NCBI GenBank assembly: GCA_942159475.1
Contig: OW804098.1
Location: 120,119,374-120,183,373, forward strand
Direction: 5' to 3'
Source of the DNA: Sthenelais limicola
Lineage: Eukaryota; Annelida; Polychaeta; Phyllodocida; Sigalionidae
DNA: 64,000 nucleotides
Made by a program: the position numbers and the translations under genes. This document shows positions 30,971 through 46,500 of this stretch, in pieces. Positions within the stretch are counted from its first letter, which is position 1, and each line of letters opens with the position of its first letter. Below the pieces are notes generated by a model. That model was not told where the DNA came from. It saw only the letters and a list, made by a program, of their open reading frames with translations, and did not search any database.

Positions 30971-31389
30971 AACCATCCCCTGCACCCTGCTACCCACTAC
31001 CCTCAGCCACATGCAGGGACTACACCTTTAACACCCACCATCCATCAACCATCCCCTGCACCCTGCACCCTGCTACCCACTACCCTCAGCCACATGCAGG
31101 GATTACACCTTTAACACCCACCATCCATCAACCCCTGCACCCTGCAGCCTGCTACCCACTACCCTCAGCCACATGCAGGGATTACACCTTTAACACCCAC
31201 CATCCATCAACCATCCCCTGCACCCTGCAGCCTGCTACCCACTACCCTCAGCCACATGCAGGGATTACACCTTTAACACCCACCATCCATCAACCCCTGC
31301 ACCCTGCAGCCTGCTACCCACTACCCTCAGCCACATGCAGGGATTACACCTTTAACACCCACCATCCATCAACCATCCCCTGCACCCTG

Positions 31390-34300
31390 CTACCCACTAC
31401 CCTCAGCCACATGCAGGGACTACACCTTTAACACCCACCATCCATCAACCATCCCCTGCACCCTGCACCCTGCTACCCACTACCCTCAGCCACATGCAGG
31501 GATTACACCTTTAACACCCACCATCCATCAACCCCTGCACCCTGCAGCCTGCTACCCACTACCCTCAGCCACATGCAGGGATTACACCTTTAACACCCAC
31601 CATCCATCAACCTACCCCTGCACCCTGCAGCCTGCTACCCACTACCCTCAGCCACATGCAGGGACTACACCTTTAACACCCACCATCCATCAACCCCTGC
31701 ACCCTGCAGCCTGCTACCCACTACCCTCAGCCACATGCAGGGATTACACCTTTAACACCCACCATCCATCAACCCCTGCAGCCTGCAGCCTGCTACCCAC
31801 TACCCTCAGCCACATGCAGGGATTACACCTTTAACACCCACCATCCATCAACCCCTGCACCCTGCAGCCTGCTACCCACTACCCTCAGCCACATGCAGGG
31901 ACTACACCTTTAACACCCACCATCCATCAACCATCCCCTGCACCCTGCACCCTGCTACCCACTACTCTCAGCCACATGCAGGGATTACACCTTTAACACC
32001 CACCATCCATCAACCCCTGCACCCTGCAGCCTGCTACCCACTACCCTCAGCCACATGCAGGGATTACACCTTTAACACCCACCATCCATCAACCCCTGCA
32101 CCCTGCAGCCTGCTACCCACTACTCTCAGCCACATGCAGGGATTACACCTTTAACACCCACCATCCATCAACCATCCCCTGCACCCTGCAGCCTGGTACC
32201 CTCAGCCACATGCAGGGACTACACCTTTAACACCCACCATCCATCAACCTACCCCTGCACCCTGCAGCCTGCTACCCACTACCCTCAGCCACATGCAGGG
32301 ACTACACCTTTAACAGCCACCATCCATCAACCCCTGCACCCTGCAGCCTGCTACCCACTACCCTCAGCCACATGCAGGGATTACACCTTTAACACCCACC
32401 ATCCATCAACCCCTGCACCCTGCAGCCTGCTACCCACTACCCTCAGCCACATGCAGGGACTACACCTTTAACACTCACCATCCATCAACCCCTGCACCCT
32501 GCAGCCTGCTACCCACTACCCTCAGCCACATGCAGGGATTACACCTTTAACACCCACCATCCATCAACCCCTGCACCCTGCTACCCTCAGCCACATGCAG
32601 GGACTACACCTTTAACACCCACCATCCATCAACCCCTGCACCCTGCAGCCTGCTACCCTCCGCCACATGCAGGGATTACACCTTTAACACCCACCATCCA
32701 TCAACCATCCCCTGCACCCTGCAGCCTACTACCCACTACCCTCAGCCACATGCAGGGATTACACCTTTAACACCCACCATCCATCAACCCCTGCACCCTG
32801 CACCCTGCTACCCACTACCCTCAGCCACATGCAGGGACTACACCTTTAACACCCACCATCCATCAACCCCTGCACCCTGCACCCTGCTACCCACTACCCT
32901 CAGCCACATGCAGGGACTACACCTTTAACACCCACCATCCATCAACCCCTGCACCCTGCAGCCTGCTACCCACTACCCTCAGCCACATGCAGGGATTACA
33001 CCTTTAACACCCACCATCCATCAACCATCCCCTGCACCCTGCAGCCTGCTACCCACTACCCTCAGCCACATGCAGGGACTACACCTTTAACACCCACCAT
33101 CCATCAACCCCTGCACCCTGCACCCTGCTACCCACTACCCTCAGCCACATGCAGGGACTACACCTTTAACACCCACCATCCATCAACCCCTGCACCCTGC
33201 ACCCTGCTACCCACTACCCTGAGCCACATGCAGGGACTACACCTTTAACACCCACCATCCATCAACCCCTGCACCCTGCAGCCTGCTACCCACTACCCTC
33301 AGCCACATGCAGGGATTACACCTTTAACACCCACCATCCATCAACCATCCCCTGTACCCTGCACCCTGCTACCCACTACCCTCAGCCACATGCAGGGATT
33401 ACACCTTTAACACCCACCATCCATCAACCATCCCCTGCACCCTGCAGCCTGCTACCCACTACCCTCAGCCACATGCAGGGATTACACCTTTAACACCCAC
33501 CATCCATCAACCATCCCCTGCACCCTGCAGCCTGCTACCCACTACCCTCAGCCACATGCAGGGACTACACCTTTAACACCCACCATCCATCAACCCCTGC
33601 ACCCTGCAGCCTGCTACCCACTACCCTCAGCCACATGCAGGGATTACACCTTTAACACCCACCATCCATCAACCATCCCCTGCACCCTGCTACCCACTAC
33701 CCTCAGCCACATGCAGGGACTACACCTTTAACACCCACCTTCCATCAACCATCCCCTGCACCCTGCACCCTGCTACCCACTACCCTCAGCCACATGCAGG
33801 GATTACACCTTTAACACCCACCATCCATCAACCCCTGCACCCTGCAGCCTGCTACCCACTACCCTCAGCCACATGCAGGGACTACACCTTTAACACCCAC
33901 CATCCATCAACCATCCCCTGCACCCTGCAGCCTGCTACCCACTACCCTCAGCCACATGCAGGGATTACACCTTTAACACCCACCATCCATCAACCCCTGC
34001 ACCCTGCAGCCTGCTACCCACTACCCTCAGCCACATGCAGGGATTACACCTTTAACACCCACCATCCATCAACCCCTGCACCCTGCAGCCTGCTACCCTC
34101 AGCCACATGCAGGGACTACACCTTTAACACTCACCATCCATCAACCAACCCCTGCACGCTGCAGCCTGCTACCCACTACCCTCAGCCACATGCAGGGATT
34201 ACACCTTTAACACCCACCATCCATCAACCCCTGCAGCCTGCAGCCTGCTACCCACTACCCTCAGCCACATGCAGGGATTACACCTTTAACACCCACCATC

Positions 34301-35175
34301 CATCAACCCCTGCACCCTGCAGCCTGCTACCCACTACCCTCAGCCACATGCAGGGACTACACCTTTAACACCCACCATCCATCAACCATCCCCTGCACCC
34401 TGCACCCTGCTACCCACTACTCTCAGCCACATGCAGGGATTACACCTTTAACACCCACCATCCATCAACCCCTGCACCCTGCAGCCTGCTACCCTCAGCC
34501 ACATGCAGGGACTACACCTTTAACACTCACCATCCATCAACCAACCCCTGCACCCTGCAGCCTGCTACCCACTACCCTCAGCCACATGCAGGGATTACAC
34601 CTTTAACACCCACCATCCATCAACCCCTGCAGCCTGCAGCCTGCTACCCACTACCCTCAGCCACATGCAGGGATTACACCTTTAACACCCACCATCCATC
34701 AACCCCTGCACCCTGCAGCCTGCTACCCACTACCCTCAGCCACATGCAGGGACTACACCTTTAACACCCACCATCCATCAACCCCTGCACCCTGCAGCCT
34801 GCTACCCACTACCCTCAGCCACATGCAGGGACTACACCTTTAACACCCACCATCCATCAACCATCCCCTGCACCCTGCACCCTGCTACCCACTACTCTCA
34901 GCCACATGCAGGGATTACACCTTTAACACCCACCATCCATCAACCCCTGCACCCTGCAGCCTGCTACCCACTACCCTCAGCCACATGCAGGGATTACACC
35001 TTTAACACCCACCATCCATCAACCCCTGCACCCTGCAGCCTGCTACCCACTACTCTCAGCCACATGCAGGGATTACACCTTTAACACCCACCATCCATCA
35101 ACCATCCCCTGCACCCTGCAGCCTGGTACCCTCAGCCACATGCAGGGACTACACCTTTAACACCCACCATCCATC
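31390..35175. repeat. Higher-order block 1, second copy
   Basis: Partner of 27,185-30,970 at offset 4205. Within it, the segment from about 31,900 to 33,120 is repeated again 2930 bp on (34,830-36,050): TAACAGCCACC at 32,316 and 35,246, CAGCCTACTACCC at 32,721 and 35,651. A private mutation, CCTGAGCCAC near 33,219, postdates the duplication. Confidence 0.85.
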
Positions 35176-37559
35176 AACCTACCCCTGCACCCTGCAGCCT
35201 GCTACCCACTACCCTCAGCCACATGCAGGGACTACACCTTTAACAGCCACCATCCATCAACCCCTGCACCCTGCAGCCTGCTACCCACTACCCTCAGCCA
35301 CATGCAGGGATTACACCTTTAACACCCACCATCCATCAACCCCTGCACCCTGCAGCCTGCTACCCACTACCCTCAGCCACATGCAGGGACTACACCTTTA
35401 ACACTCACCATCCATCAACCCCTGCACCCTGCAGCCTGCTACCCACTACCCTCAGCCACATGCAGGGATTACACCTTTAACACCCACCATCCATCAACCC
35501 CTGCACCCTGCTACCCTCAGCCACATGCAGGGACTACACCTTTAACACCCACCATCCATCAACCCCTGCACCCTGCAGCCTGCTACCCTCCGCCACATGC
35601 AGGGATTACACCTTTAACACCCACCATCCATCAACCATCCCCTGCACCCTGCAGCCTACTACCCACTACCCTCAGCCACATGCAGGGATTACACCTTTAA
35701 CACCCACCATCCATCAACCCCTGCACCCTGCACCCTGCTACCCACTACCCTCAGCCACATGCAGGGACTACACCTTTAACACCCACCATCCATCAACCCC
35801 TGCACCCTGCACCCTGCTACCCACTACCCTCAGCCACATGCAGGGACTACACCTTTAACACCCACCATCCATCAACCCCTGCACCCTGCAGCCTGCTACC
35901 CACTACCCTCAGCCACATGCAGGGATTACACCTTTAACACCCACCATCCATCAACCATCCCCTGCACCCTGCAGCCTGCTACCCACTACCCTCAGCCACA
36001 TGCAGGGACTACACCTTTAACACCCACCATCCATCAACCCCTGCACCCTGCAGCCTGCTACCCACTACCCTCAGCCACATGCAGGGATTACACCTTTAAC
36101 ACCCACCATCCATCAACCATCCCCTGCACCCTGCAGCCTGCTACCCACTACCCTCAGCCACATGCAGGGACTACACCTTTAACACCCACCATCCATCAAC
36201 CCCTGCACCCTGCAGCCTGCTACCCACTACCCTCAGCCACATGCAGGGATTACACCTTTAACACCCACCATCCATCAACCATCCCCTGCACCCTGCTACC
36301 CACTACCCTCAGCCACATGCAGGGACTACACCTTTAACACCCACCATCCATCAACCATCCCCTGCACCCTGCACCCTGCTACCCACTACCCTCAGCCACA
36401 TGCAGGGATTACACCTTTAACACCCACCATCCATCAACCCCTGCACCCTGCAGCCTGCTACCCACTACCCTCAGCCACATGCAGGGACTACACCTTTAAC
36501 ACCCACCATTCATCAACCATCCCCTGCACCCTGCAGCCTGCTACCCACTACCCTCAGCCACATGCAGGGATTACACCTTTAACACCCACCATCCATCAAC
36601 CCCTGCACCCTGCAGCCTGCTACCCACTACCCTCAGCCACATGCAGGGATTACACCTTTAACACCCACCATCCATCAACCCCTGCACCCTGCAGCCTGCT
36701 ACCCTCAGCCACATGCAGGGACTACACCTTTAACACTCACCATCCATCAACCAACCCCTGCACCCTGCAGCCTGCTACCCACTACCCTCAGCCACATGCA
36801 GGGATTACACCTTTAACACCCACCATCCATCAACCCCTGCAGCCTGCAGCCTGCTACCCACTACCCTCAGCCACATGCAGGGATTACACCTTTAACACCC
36901 ACCATCCATCAACCCCTGCACCCTGCAGCCTGCTACCCACTACCCTCAGCCACATGCAGGGACTACACCTTTAACACCCACCATCCATCAACCATCCCCT
37001 GCACCCTGCACCCTGCTACCCACTACTCTCAGCCACATGCAGGGATTACACCTTTAACACCCACCATCCATCAACCCCTGCACCCTGCAGCCTGCTACCC
37101 ACTACCCTCAGCCACATGCAGGGATTACACCTTTAACACCCAACATCCATCAACCCCTGCACCCTGCAGCCTGCTACCCACTACTCTCAGCCACATGCAG
37201 GGATTACACCTTTAACACCCACCATCCATCAACCTACCCCTGCACCCTGCAGCCTGCTACCCACTACCCTCAGCCACATGCAGGGACTACACCTTTAACA
37301 CCCACCATCCATCAACCCCTGCACCCTGCAGCCTGCTACCCACTACCCTCAGCCACATGCAGGGATTACACCTTTAACACCCACCATCCATCAACCCCTG
37401 CACCCTGCAGCCTGCTACCCACTACCCTCAGCCACATGCAGGGACTACACCTTTAACACTCACCATCCATCAACCCCTGCACCCTGCAGCCTGCTACCCA
37501 CTACCCTCAGCCACATGCAGGGATTACACCTTTAACACCCACCATCCATCAACCCCTGC

Positions 37560-40500
37560 ACCCTGCTACCCTCAGCCACATGCAGGGACTACACCTTTAA
37601 CACCCACCATCCATCAACCCCTGCACCCTGCTACCCTCAGCCACATGCAGGGATTACACCTTTAACACCCACCATCCATCAACCCCTGCACCCTGCAGCC
37701 TGCTACCCACTACCCTCAGCCACATGCAGGGATTACACCTTTAACACCCACCATCCATCAACCCCTGCACCCTGCAGCCTGCTACCCTCCGCCACATGCA
37801 GGGATTACACCTTTAACACCCACCATCCATCAACCATCCCCTGCACCCTGCAGCCTGCTACCCACTACCCTCAGCCACATGCAGGGAATACACCTTTAAC
37901 ACCCACCATCCATCAACCCCTGCACCCTGCACCCTGCTACCCACTACCCTCAGCCACATGCAGGGACTACACCTTTAACACCTACCATCCATCAACCCCT
38001 GCACCCTGCACCCTGCTACCCACTACCCTCAGCCACATGCAGGGACTACACCTTTAACACCCACCATCCATCAACCTACCCCTGCACCCTGCACCCTGCT
38101 ACCCACTACCCTCAGCCACATGCAGGGACTACACCTTTAACACCCACCATCCATCAACCCCTGCACCCTGCAGCCTGCTACCCACTACCCTCAGCCACAT
38201 GCAGGGACTACACCTTTAACACCCACCATCCATCAACCCCTGCACCCTGCAGCCTGCTACCCACTACCCTCAGCCACATGCAGGGGCTACACCTTTAACA
38301 CCCACCATCCATCAACCATCCCCTGCACCCTGCTACCCACTACCCTCAGCCACATGCAGGGACTACACCTTTAACACCCACCATCCATCAACCATCCCCT
38401 GCACCCTGCAGCCTGCTACCCACTACCCTCAGCCACATGCAGGGATTACACCTTTAACACCCACCATCCATCAACCCCTGCACCCTGCAGCCTGCTACCC
38501 ACTACCCTCAGCCACATGCAGGGATTACACCTTTAACACCCACCATCCATCAACCATCCCCTGCACCCTGCACCCTGCTACCCACTACCCTCAGCCACAT
38601 GCAGGGATTACACCTTTAACACCCACCATCCATCAACCCCTGCACCCTGCAGCCTGCTACCCACTACCCTCAGCCACATGCAGGGATTACACCTTTAACA
38701 CCCACCATCCATCAACCCCTGCACCCTGCAGCCTGCTACCCACTACCCTCAGCCACATGCAGGGACTACACCTTTAACACTCACCATCCATCAACCATCA
38801 ACCCCTGCACCCTGCAGCCTGCTACCCACTACCCTCAGCCACATGCAGGGATTACACCTTTAACACCCACCATCCATCAACCCCTGCACCCTGCAGCCTG
38901 CTACCCACTACCCTCAGCCACATGCAGGGATTACACCTTTAACACCCACCATCCATCAACCCCTGCACCCTGCAGCCTGCTACCCACTACCCTCAGCCAC
39001 ATGCAGGGATTACACCTTTAACACCCACCATCCATCAACCTACCCCTGCACCCTGCAGCCTGCTACCCACTACCCTCAGCCACATGCAGGGATTACACCT
39101 TTAACACCCACCATCCATCAACCCCTGCACCCTGCAGCCTGCTACCCACTACCCTCAGCCACATGCAGGGATTACACCTTTAACACCCACCATCCATCAA
39201 CCCCTGCACCCTGCACCCTGCTACCCACTACCCTCAGCCACATGCAGGGACTACACCTTTAACACCCACCATCCATCAACCCCTGCACCCTGCAGCCTGC
39301 TACCCACTACCCTCAGCCACATGCAGGGATTACACCTTTAACACCCACCATCCATCAACCTACCCCTGCACCCTGCAGCCTGCTACCCACTACCCTCAGC
39401 CACATGCAGGGACTACACCTTTAACACCCACCATCCATCAACCCCTGCACCCTGCAGCCTGCTACCCACTACCCTCAGCCACATGCAGGGACTACACCTT
39501 TAACACCCACCATCCATCAACCCCTGCACCCTGCTACCCTCAGCCACATGCAGGGACTACACCTTTAACACCCACCATCCATCAACCCCTGCACCCTGCT
39601 ACCCTCAGCCACATGCAGGGATTACACCTTTAACACCCACCATCCATCAACCCCTGCACCCTGCAGCCTGCTACCCACTACCCTCAGCCACATGCAGGGA
39701 TTACACCTTTAACACCCACCATCCATCAACCCCTGCACCCTGCAGCCTGCTACCCTCCGCCACATGCAGGGATTACACCTTTAACACCCACCATCCATCA
39801 ACCATCCCCTGCACCCTGCAGCCTGCTACCCACTACCCTCAGCCACATGCAGGGAATACACCTTTAACACCCACCATCCATCAACCCCTGCACCCTGCAC
39901 CCTGCTACCCACTACCCTCAGCCACATGCAGGGACTACACCTTTAACACCTACCATCCATCAACCCCTGCACCCTGCACCCTGCTACCCACTACCCTCAG
40001 CCACATGCAGGGACTACACCTTTAACACCCACCATCCATCAACCTACCCCTGCACCCTGCACCCTGCTACCCACTACCCTCAGCCACATGCAGGGACTAC
40101 ACCTTTAACACCCACCATCCATCAACCCCTGCACCCTGCAGCCTGCTACCCACTACCCTCAGCCACATGCAGGGACTACACCTTTAACACCCACCATCCA
40201 TCAACCCCTGCACCCTGCAGCCTGCTACCCACTACCCTCAGCCACATGCAGGGGCTACACCTTTAACACCCACCATCCATCAACCATCCCCTGCACCCTG
40301 CTACCCACTACCCTCAGCCACATGCAGGGACTACACCTTTAACACCCACCATCCATCAACCATCCCCTGCACCCTGCAGCCTGCTACCCACTACCCTCAG
40401 CCACATGCAGGGATTACACCTTTAACACCCACCATCCATCAACCCCTGCACCCTGCAGCCTGCTACCCACTACCCTCAGCCACATGCAGGGATTACACCT

Positions 40501-41488
40501 TTAACACCCACCATCCATCAACCATCCCCTGCACCCTGCACCCTGCTACCCACTACCCTCAGCCACATGCAGGGATTACACCTTTAACACCCACCATCCA
40601 TCAACCCCTGCACCCTGCAGCCTGCTACCCACTACCCTCAGCCACATGCAGGGATTACACCTTTAACACCCACCATCCATCAACCCCTGCACCCTGCAGC
40701 CTGCTACCCACTACCCTCAGCCACATGCAGGGACTACACCTTTAACACTCACCATCCATCAACCATCAACCCCTGCACCCTGCAGCCTGCTACCCACTAC
40801 CCTCAGCCACATGCAGGGATTACACCTTTAACACCCACCATCCATCAACCCCTGCACCCTGCAGCCTGCTACCCACTACCCTCAGCCACATGCAGGGATT
40901 ACACCTTTAACACCCACCATCCATCAACCCCTGCACCCTGCAGCCTGCTACCCACTACCCTCAGCCACATGCAGGGATTACACCTTTAACACCCACCATC
41001 CATCAACCTACCCCTGCACCCTGCAGCCTGCTACCCACTACCCTCAGCCACATGCAGGGATTACACCTTTAACACCCACCATCCATCAACCCCTGCACCC
41101 TGCAGCCTGCTACCCACTACCCTCAGCCACATGCAGGGATTACACCTTTAACACCCACCATCCATCAACCCCTGCACCCTGCACCCTGCTACCCACTACC
41201 CTCAGCCACATGCAGGGACTACACCTTTAACACCCACCATCCATCAACCCCTGCACCCTGCAGCCTGCTACCCACTACCCTCAGCCACATGCAGGGATTA
41301 CACCTTTAACACCCACCATCCATCAACCTACCCCTGCACCCTGCAGCCTGCTACCCACTACCCTCAGCCACATGCAGGGACTACACCTTTAACACCCACC
41401 ATCCATCAACCCCTGCACCCTGCAGCCTGCTACCCACTACCCTCAGCCACATGCAGGGACTACACCTTTAACACCCACCATCCATCAA
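37560..41488. repeat. Directly abutting 1968-bp tandem duplication of satellite units
   Basis: Markers recur at +1968: GGGAATACACC (37,882 and 39,850), CAGGGGCTACACC (38,281 and 40,249), and the pair of short TGCACCCTGCTACCCTC units (37,561 and 39,529). The first copy ends where the second begins, so this is a clean tandem duplication of about 25 units. The right part is extended by a further 723-bp offset duplication (TCAACCTACCCC at 41,001 and 41,724; 41,321 and 42,044). Confidence 0.85.
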
Positions 41489-43599
41489 CCATCCCCTGCA
41501 CCCTGCACCCTGCTACCCACTACCCTCAGCCACATGCAGGGATTACACCTTTAACACCCACCATCCATCAACCCCTGCACCCTGCAGCCTGCTACCCACT
41601 ACCCTCAGCCACATGCAGGGATTACACCTTTAACACCCACCATCCATCAACCCCTGCACCCTGCAGCCTGCTACCCACTACCCTCAGCCACATGCAGGGA
41701 TTACACCTTTAACACCCACCATCCATCAACCTACCCCTGCACCCTGCAGCCTGCTACCCACTACCCTCAGCCACATGCAGGGATTACACCTTTAACACCC
41801 ACCATCCATCAACCCCTGCACCCTGCAGCCTGCTACCCACTACCCTCAGCCACATGCAGGGATTACACCTTTAACACCCACCATCCATCAACCCCTGCAC
41901 CCTGCACCCTGCTACCCACTACCCTCAGCCACATGCAGGGACTACACCTTTAACACCCACCATCCATCAACCCCTGCACCCTGCAGCCTGCTACCCACTA
42001 CCCTCAGCCACATGCAGGGATTACACCTTTAACACCCACCATCCATCAACCTACCCCTGCACCCTGCAGCCTGCTACCCACTACCCTCAGCCACATGCAG
42101 GGACTACACCTTTAACACCCACCATCCATCAACCCCTGCACCCTGCAGCCTGCTACCCACTACCCTCAGCCACATGCAGGGATTACACCTTTAACACCCA
42201 CCATCCATCAACCATCCCCTGCACCCTGCTACCCACTACCCTCAGCCACATGCAGGGACTACACCTTTAACACCCACCATCCATCAACCTACCCCTGCAC
42301 CCTGCAGCCTGCTACCCACTACCCTCAGCCACATGCAGGGACTACACCTTTAACACCCACCATCAATCAACCCCTGCACCCTGCACCCTGCTACCCACTA
42401 CCCTCAGCCACATGCAGGGACTACACCTTTAACACCCACCATCCATCAACCCCTGCACCCTGCAGCCTGCTACCCACTACCCTCAGCCACATGCAGGGAT
42501 TACACCTTTAACACCCACCATCCATCAACCATCCCCTGCACCCTGCTACCCACTACCCTCAGCCACATGCAGGGACTACACCTTTAACACCCACCATCCA
42601 TCAACCATCCCCTGCACCCTGCACCCTGCTACCCACTACCCTCAGCCACATGCAGGGATTACACCTTTAACACCCACCATCCATCAACCCCTGCACCCTG
42701 CAGCCTGCTACCCACTACCCTCAGCCACATGCAGGGATTACACCTTTAACACCCACCATCCATCAACCATCCCCTGCACCCTGCTACCCACTACCCTCAG
42801 CCACATGCAGGGACTACACCTTTAACACCCACCATCCATCAACCTACCCCTGCACCCTGCAGCCTGCTACCCACTACCCTCAGCCACATGCAGGGACTAC
42901 ACCTTTAACACCCACCATCCATCAACCCCTGCACCCTGCACCCTGCTACCCACTACCCTCAGCCACATGCAGGGACTACACCTTTAACACCCACCATCCA
43001 TCAACCCCTGCACCCTGCAGCCTGCTACCCACTACCCTCAGCCACATGCAGGGATTACACGTTTAACACCCACCATCCATCAACCATCCCCTGCACCCTG
43101 CTACCCACTACCCTCAGCCACATGCAGGGACTACACCTTTAACACCCACCATCCATCAACCATCCCCTGCACCCTGCACCCTGCTACCCACTACCCTTAG
43201 CCACATGCAGGGATTACACCTTTAACACCCACCATCCATCAACCCCTGCACCCTGCAGCCTGCTACCCACTACCCTCAGCCACATGCAGGGATTACACCT
43301 TTAACACCCACCATCCATCAACCCCTGCACCCTGCAGCCTGCTACCCACTACCCTCAGCCACATGCAGGGATTACACCTTTAACACCCACCATCCATCAA
43401 CCCCTGCACCCTGCTACCCACTACCCTCAGCCACATGCAGGGATTACACCTTTAACACCCACCATCCATCAACCCCTGCACCCTGCAGCCTGCTACCCAC
43501 TACCCTCAGCCACATGCAGGGACTACACCTTTAACACCTACCATCCATCAACCCCTGCACCCTGCAGCCTGCTACCCACTACCCTCAGCCACATGCAGG

Positions 43600-46500
43600 G
43601 ACTACACCTTTAACACTCACCATCCATCAACCATCAACCCCTGCACCCTGCAGCCTGCTACCCACTACCCTCAGCCACATGCAGGGATTACACCTTTAAC
43701 ACCCACCATCCATCAACCCCTGCACCCTGCAGCCTGCTACCCACTACCCTCAGCCACATGCAGGGATTACACCTTTAACACCCACCATCCATCAACCCCT
43801 GCACCCTGCAGCCTGCTACCCACTACCCTCAGCCACATGCAGGGATTACACCTTTAACACCCACCATCCATCAACCCCTGCACCCTGCAGCCTGCTACCC
43901 ACTACCCTCAGCCACATGCAGGGATTACACCTTTAACACCCACCATCCATCAACCCCTGCACCCTGCAGCCTGCTACCCACTACCCTCAGCCACATGCAG
44001 GGATTACACCTTTAACACCCACCATCCATCAACCTACCCCTGCACCCTGCAGCCTGCTACCCACTACCCTCAGCCACATGCAGGGACTACACCTTTAACA
44101 CCCACCATCCATCAACCCCTGCACCCTGCAGCCTGCTACCCACTACCCTCAGCCACATGCAGGGACTACACCTTTAACACTCACCATCCATCAACCCCTG
44201 CACCCTGCAGCCTGCTACCCACTACCCTCAGCCACATGCAGGGACTACACCTTTAACACCCACCATCCATCAACCATCCCCTGTACCCTGCACCCTGCTA
44301 CCCACTACCCTCAGCCACATGCAGGGATTACACCTTTAACACCCACCATCCATCAACCCCTGCACCCTGCAGCCTGCTACCCACTACCCTCAGCCACATG
44401 CAGGGATTACACCTTTAACACCCACCATCCATCAACCTACCCCTGCACCCTGCAGCCTGCTACCCACTACCCTCAGCCACATGCAGGGACTACACCTTTA
44501 ACACCCACCATCCATCAACCCCTGCACCCTGCAGCCTGCTACCCACTACCCTCAGCCACATGCAGGGATTACACCTTTAACACCCACAATCCATCAACCC
44601 CTGCACCCTGCTACCCTCAGCCACATGCAGGGACTACACCTTTAACACCCACCATCCATCAACCATCCCCTGCACCCTGCAGCCTGCTACCCACTACCCT
44701 CAGCCACATGCAGGGATTACACCTTTAACACCCACCATCCATCAACCATCCCCTGCACCCTGCTACCCACTACCCTCAGCCACATGCAGGGACTACACCT
44801 TTAACACCCACCATCCATCAACCCCTGCACCCTGCACCCTGCTACCCACTACCCTCAGCCACATGCAGGGACTACACCTTTAACACCCACCATCCATCAA
44901 CCCCTGCACCCTGCAGCCTGCTACCCACTACCCTCAGCCACATGCAGGGATTACACCTTTAACACCCACCATCCATCAACCATCCCCTGCACCCTGCTAC
45001 CCACTACCCTCAGCCACATGCAGGGACTACACCTTTAACACCCACCATCCATCAACCATCCCCTGCACCCTGCACCCTGCTACCCACTACCCTCAGCCAC
45101 ATGCAGGGATTACACCTTTAACACCCACCATCCATCAACCCCTGCACCCTGCAGCCTGCTACCCACTACCCTCAGCCACATGCAGGGATTACACCTTTAA
45201 CACCCACAATCCATCAACCCCTGCACCCTGCTACCCTCAGCCACATGCAGGGACTACACCTTTAACACCCACCATCCATCAACCATCCCCTGCACCCTGC
45301 AGCCTGCTACCCACTACCCTCAGCCACATGCAGGGATTACACCTTTAACACCCACCATCCATCAACCATCCCCTGCACCCTGCAGCCTGCTACCCACTAC
45401 CCTCAGCCACATGCAGGGACTACACCTTTAACACCCACCATCCATCAACCATCCCCTGCACCCTGCTACCCACTACCCTCAGCCACATGCAGGGACTACA
45501 CCTTTAACACCCACCATCCATCAACCATCCCCTGCACCCTGCAGCCTGCTACCCACTACCCTCAGCCACATGCAGGGATTACACCTTTAACACCCACCAT
45601 CCATCAACCCCTGCACCCTGCAGCCTGCTACCCACTACCCTCAGCCACATGCAGGGATTACACCTTTAACACCCACCATCCATCAACCATCCCCTGCACC
45701 CTGCACCCTGCTACCCACTACCCTCAGCCACATGCAGGGATTACACCTTTAACACCCACCATCCATCAACCCCTGCACCCTGCAGCCTGCTACCCACTAC
45801 CCTCAGCCACATGCAGGGATTACACCTTTAACACCCACCATCCATCAACCCCTGCACCCTGCAGCCTGCTACCCACTACCCTCAGCCACATGCAGGGACT
45901 ACACCTTTAACACTCACCATCCATCAACCATCAACCCCTGCACCCTGCAGCCTGCTACCCACTACCCTCAGCCACATGCAGGGATTACACCTTTAACACC
46001 CACCATCCATCAACCCCTGCACCCTGCAGCCTGCTACCCACTACCCTCAGCCACATGCAGGGATTACACCTTTAACACCCACCATCCATCAACCATCCCC
46101 TGCACCCTGCACTCTGCTACCCACTACCCTCAGCCACATGCAGGGATTACACCTTTAACACCCACCATCCATCAACCCCTGCACCCTGCAGCCTGCTACC
46201 CACTACCCTCAGCCACATGCAGGGATTACACCTTTAACACCCACCATCCATCAACCCCTGCACCCTGCAGCCTGCTACCCACTACCCTCAGCCACATGCA
46301 GGGATTACACCTTTAACACCCACCATCCATCAACCCCTGCACCCTGCTACCCTCAGCCACATGCAGGGACTACACCTTTAACACCCACCATCCATCAACC
46401 CCTACACCCTGCAGCCTGCTACCCACTACCCTCAGCCACATGCAGGGATTACACCTTTAACACCCACCATCCATCAACCCCTGCACCCTGCAGCCTGCTA

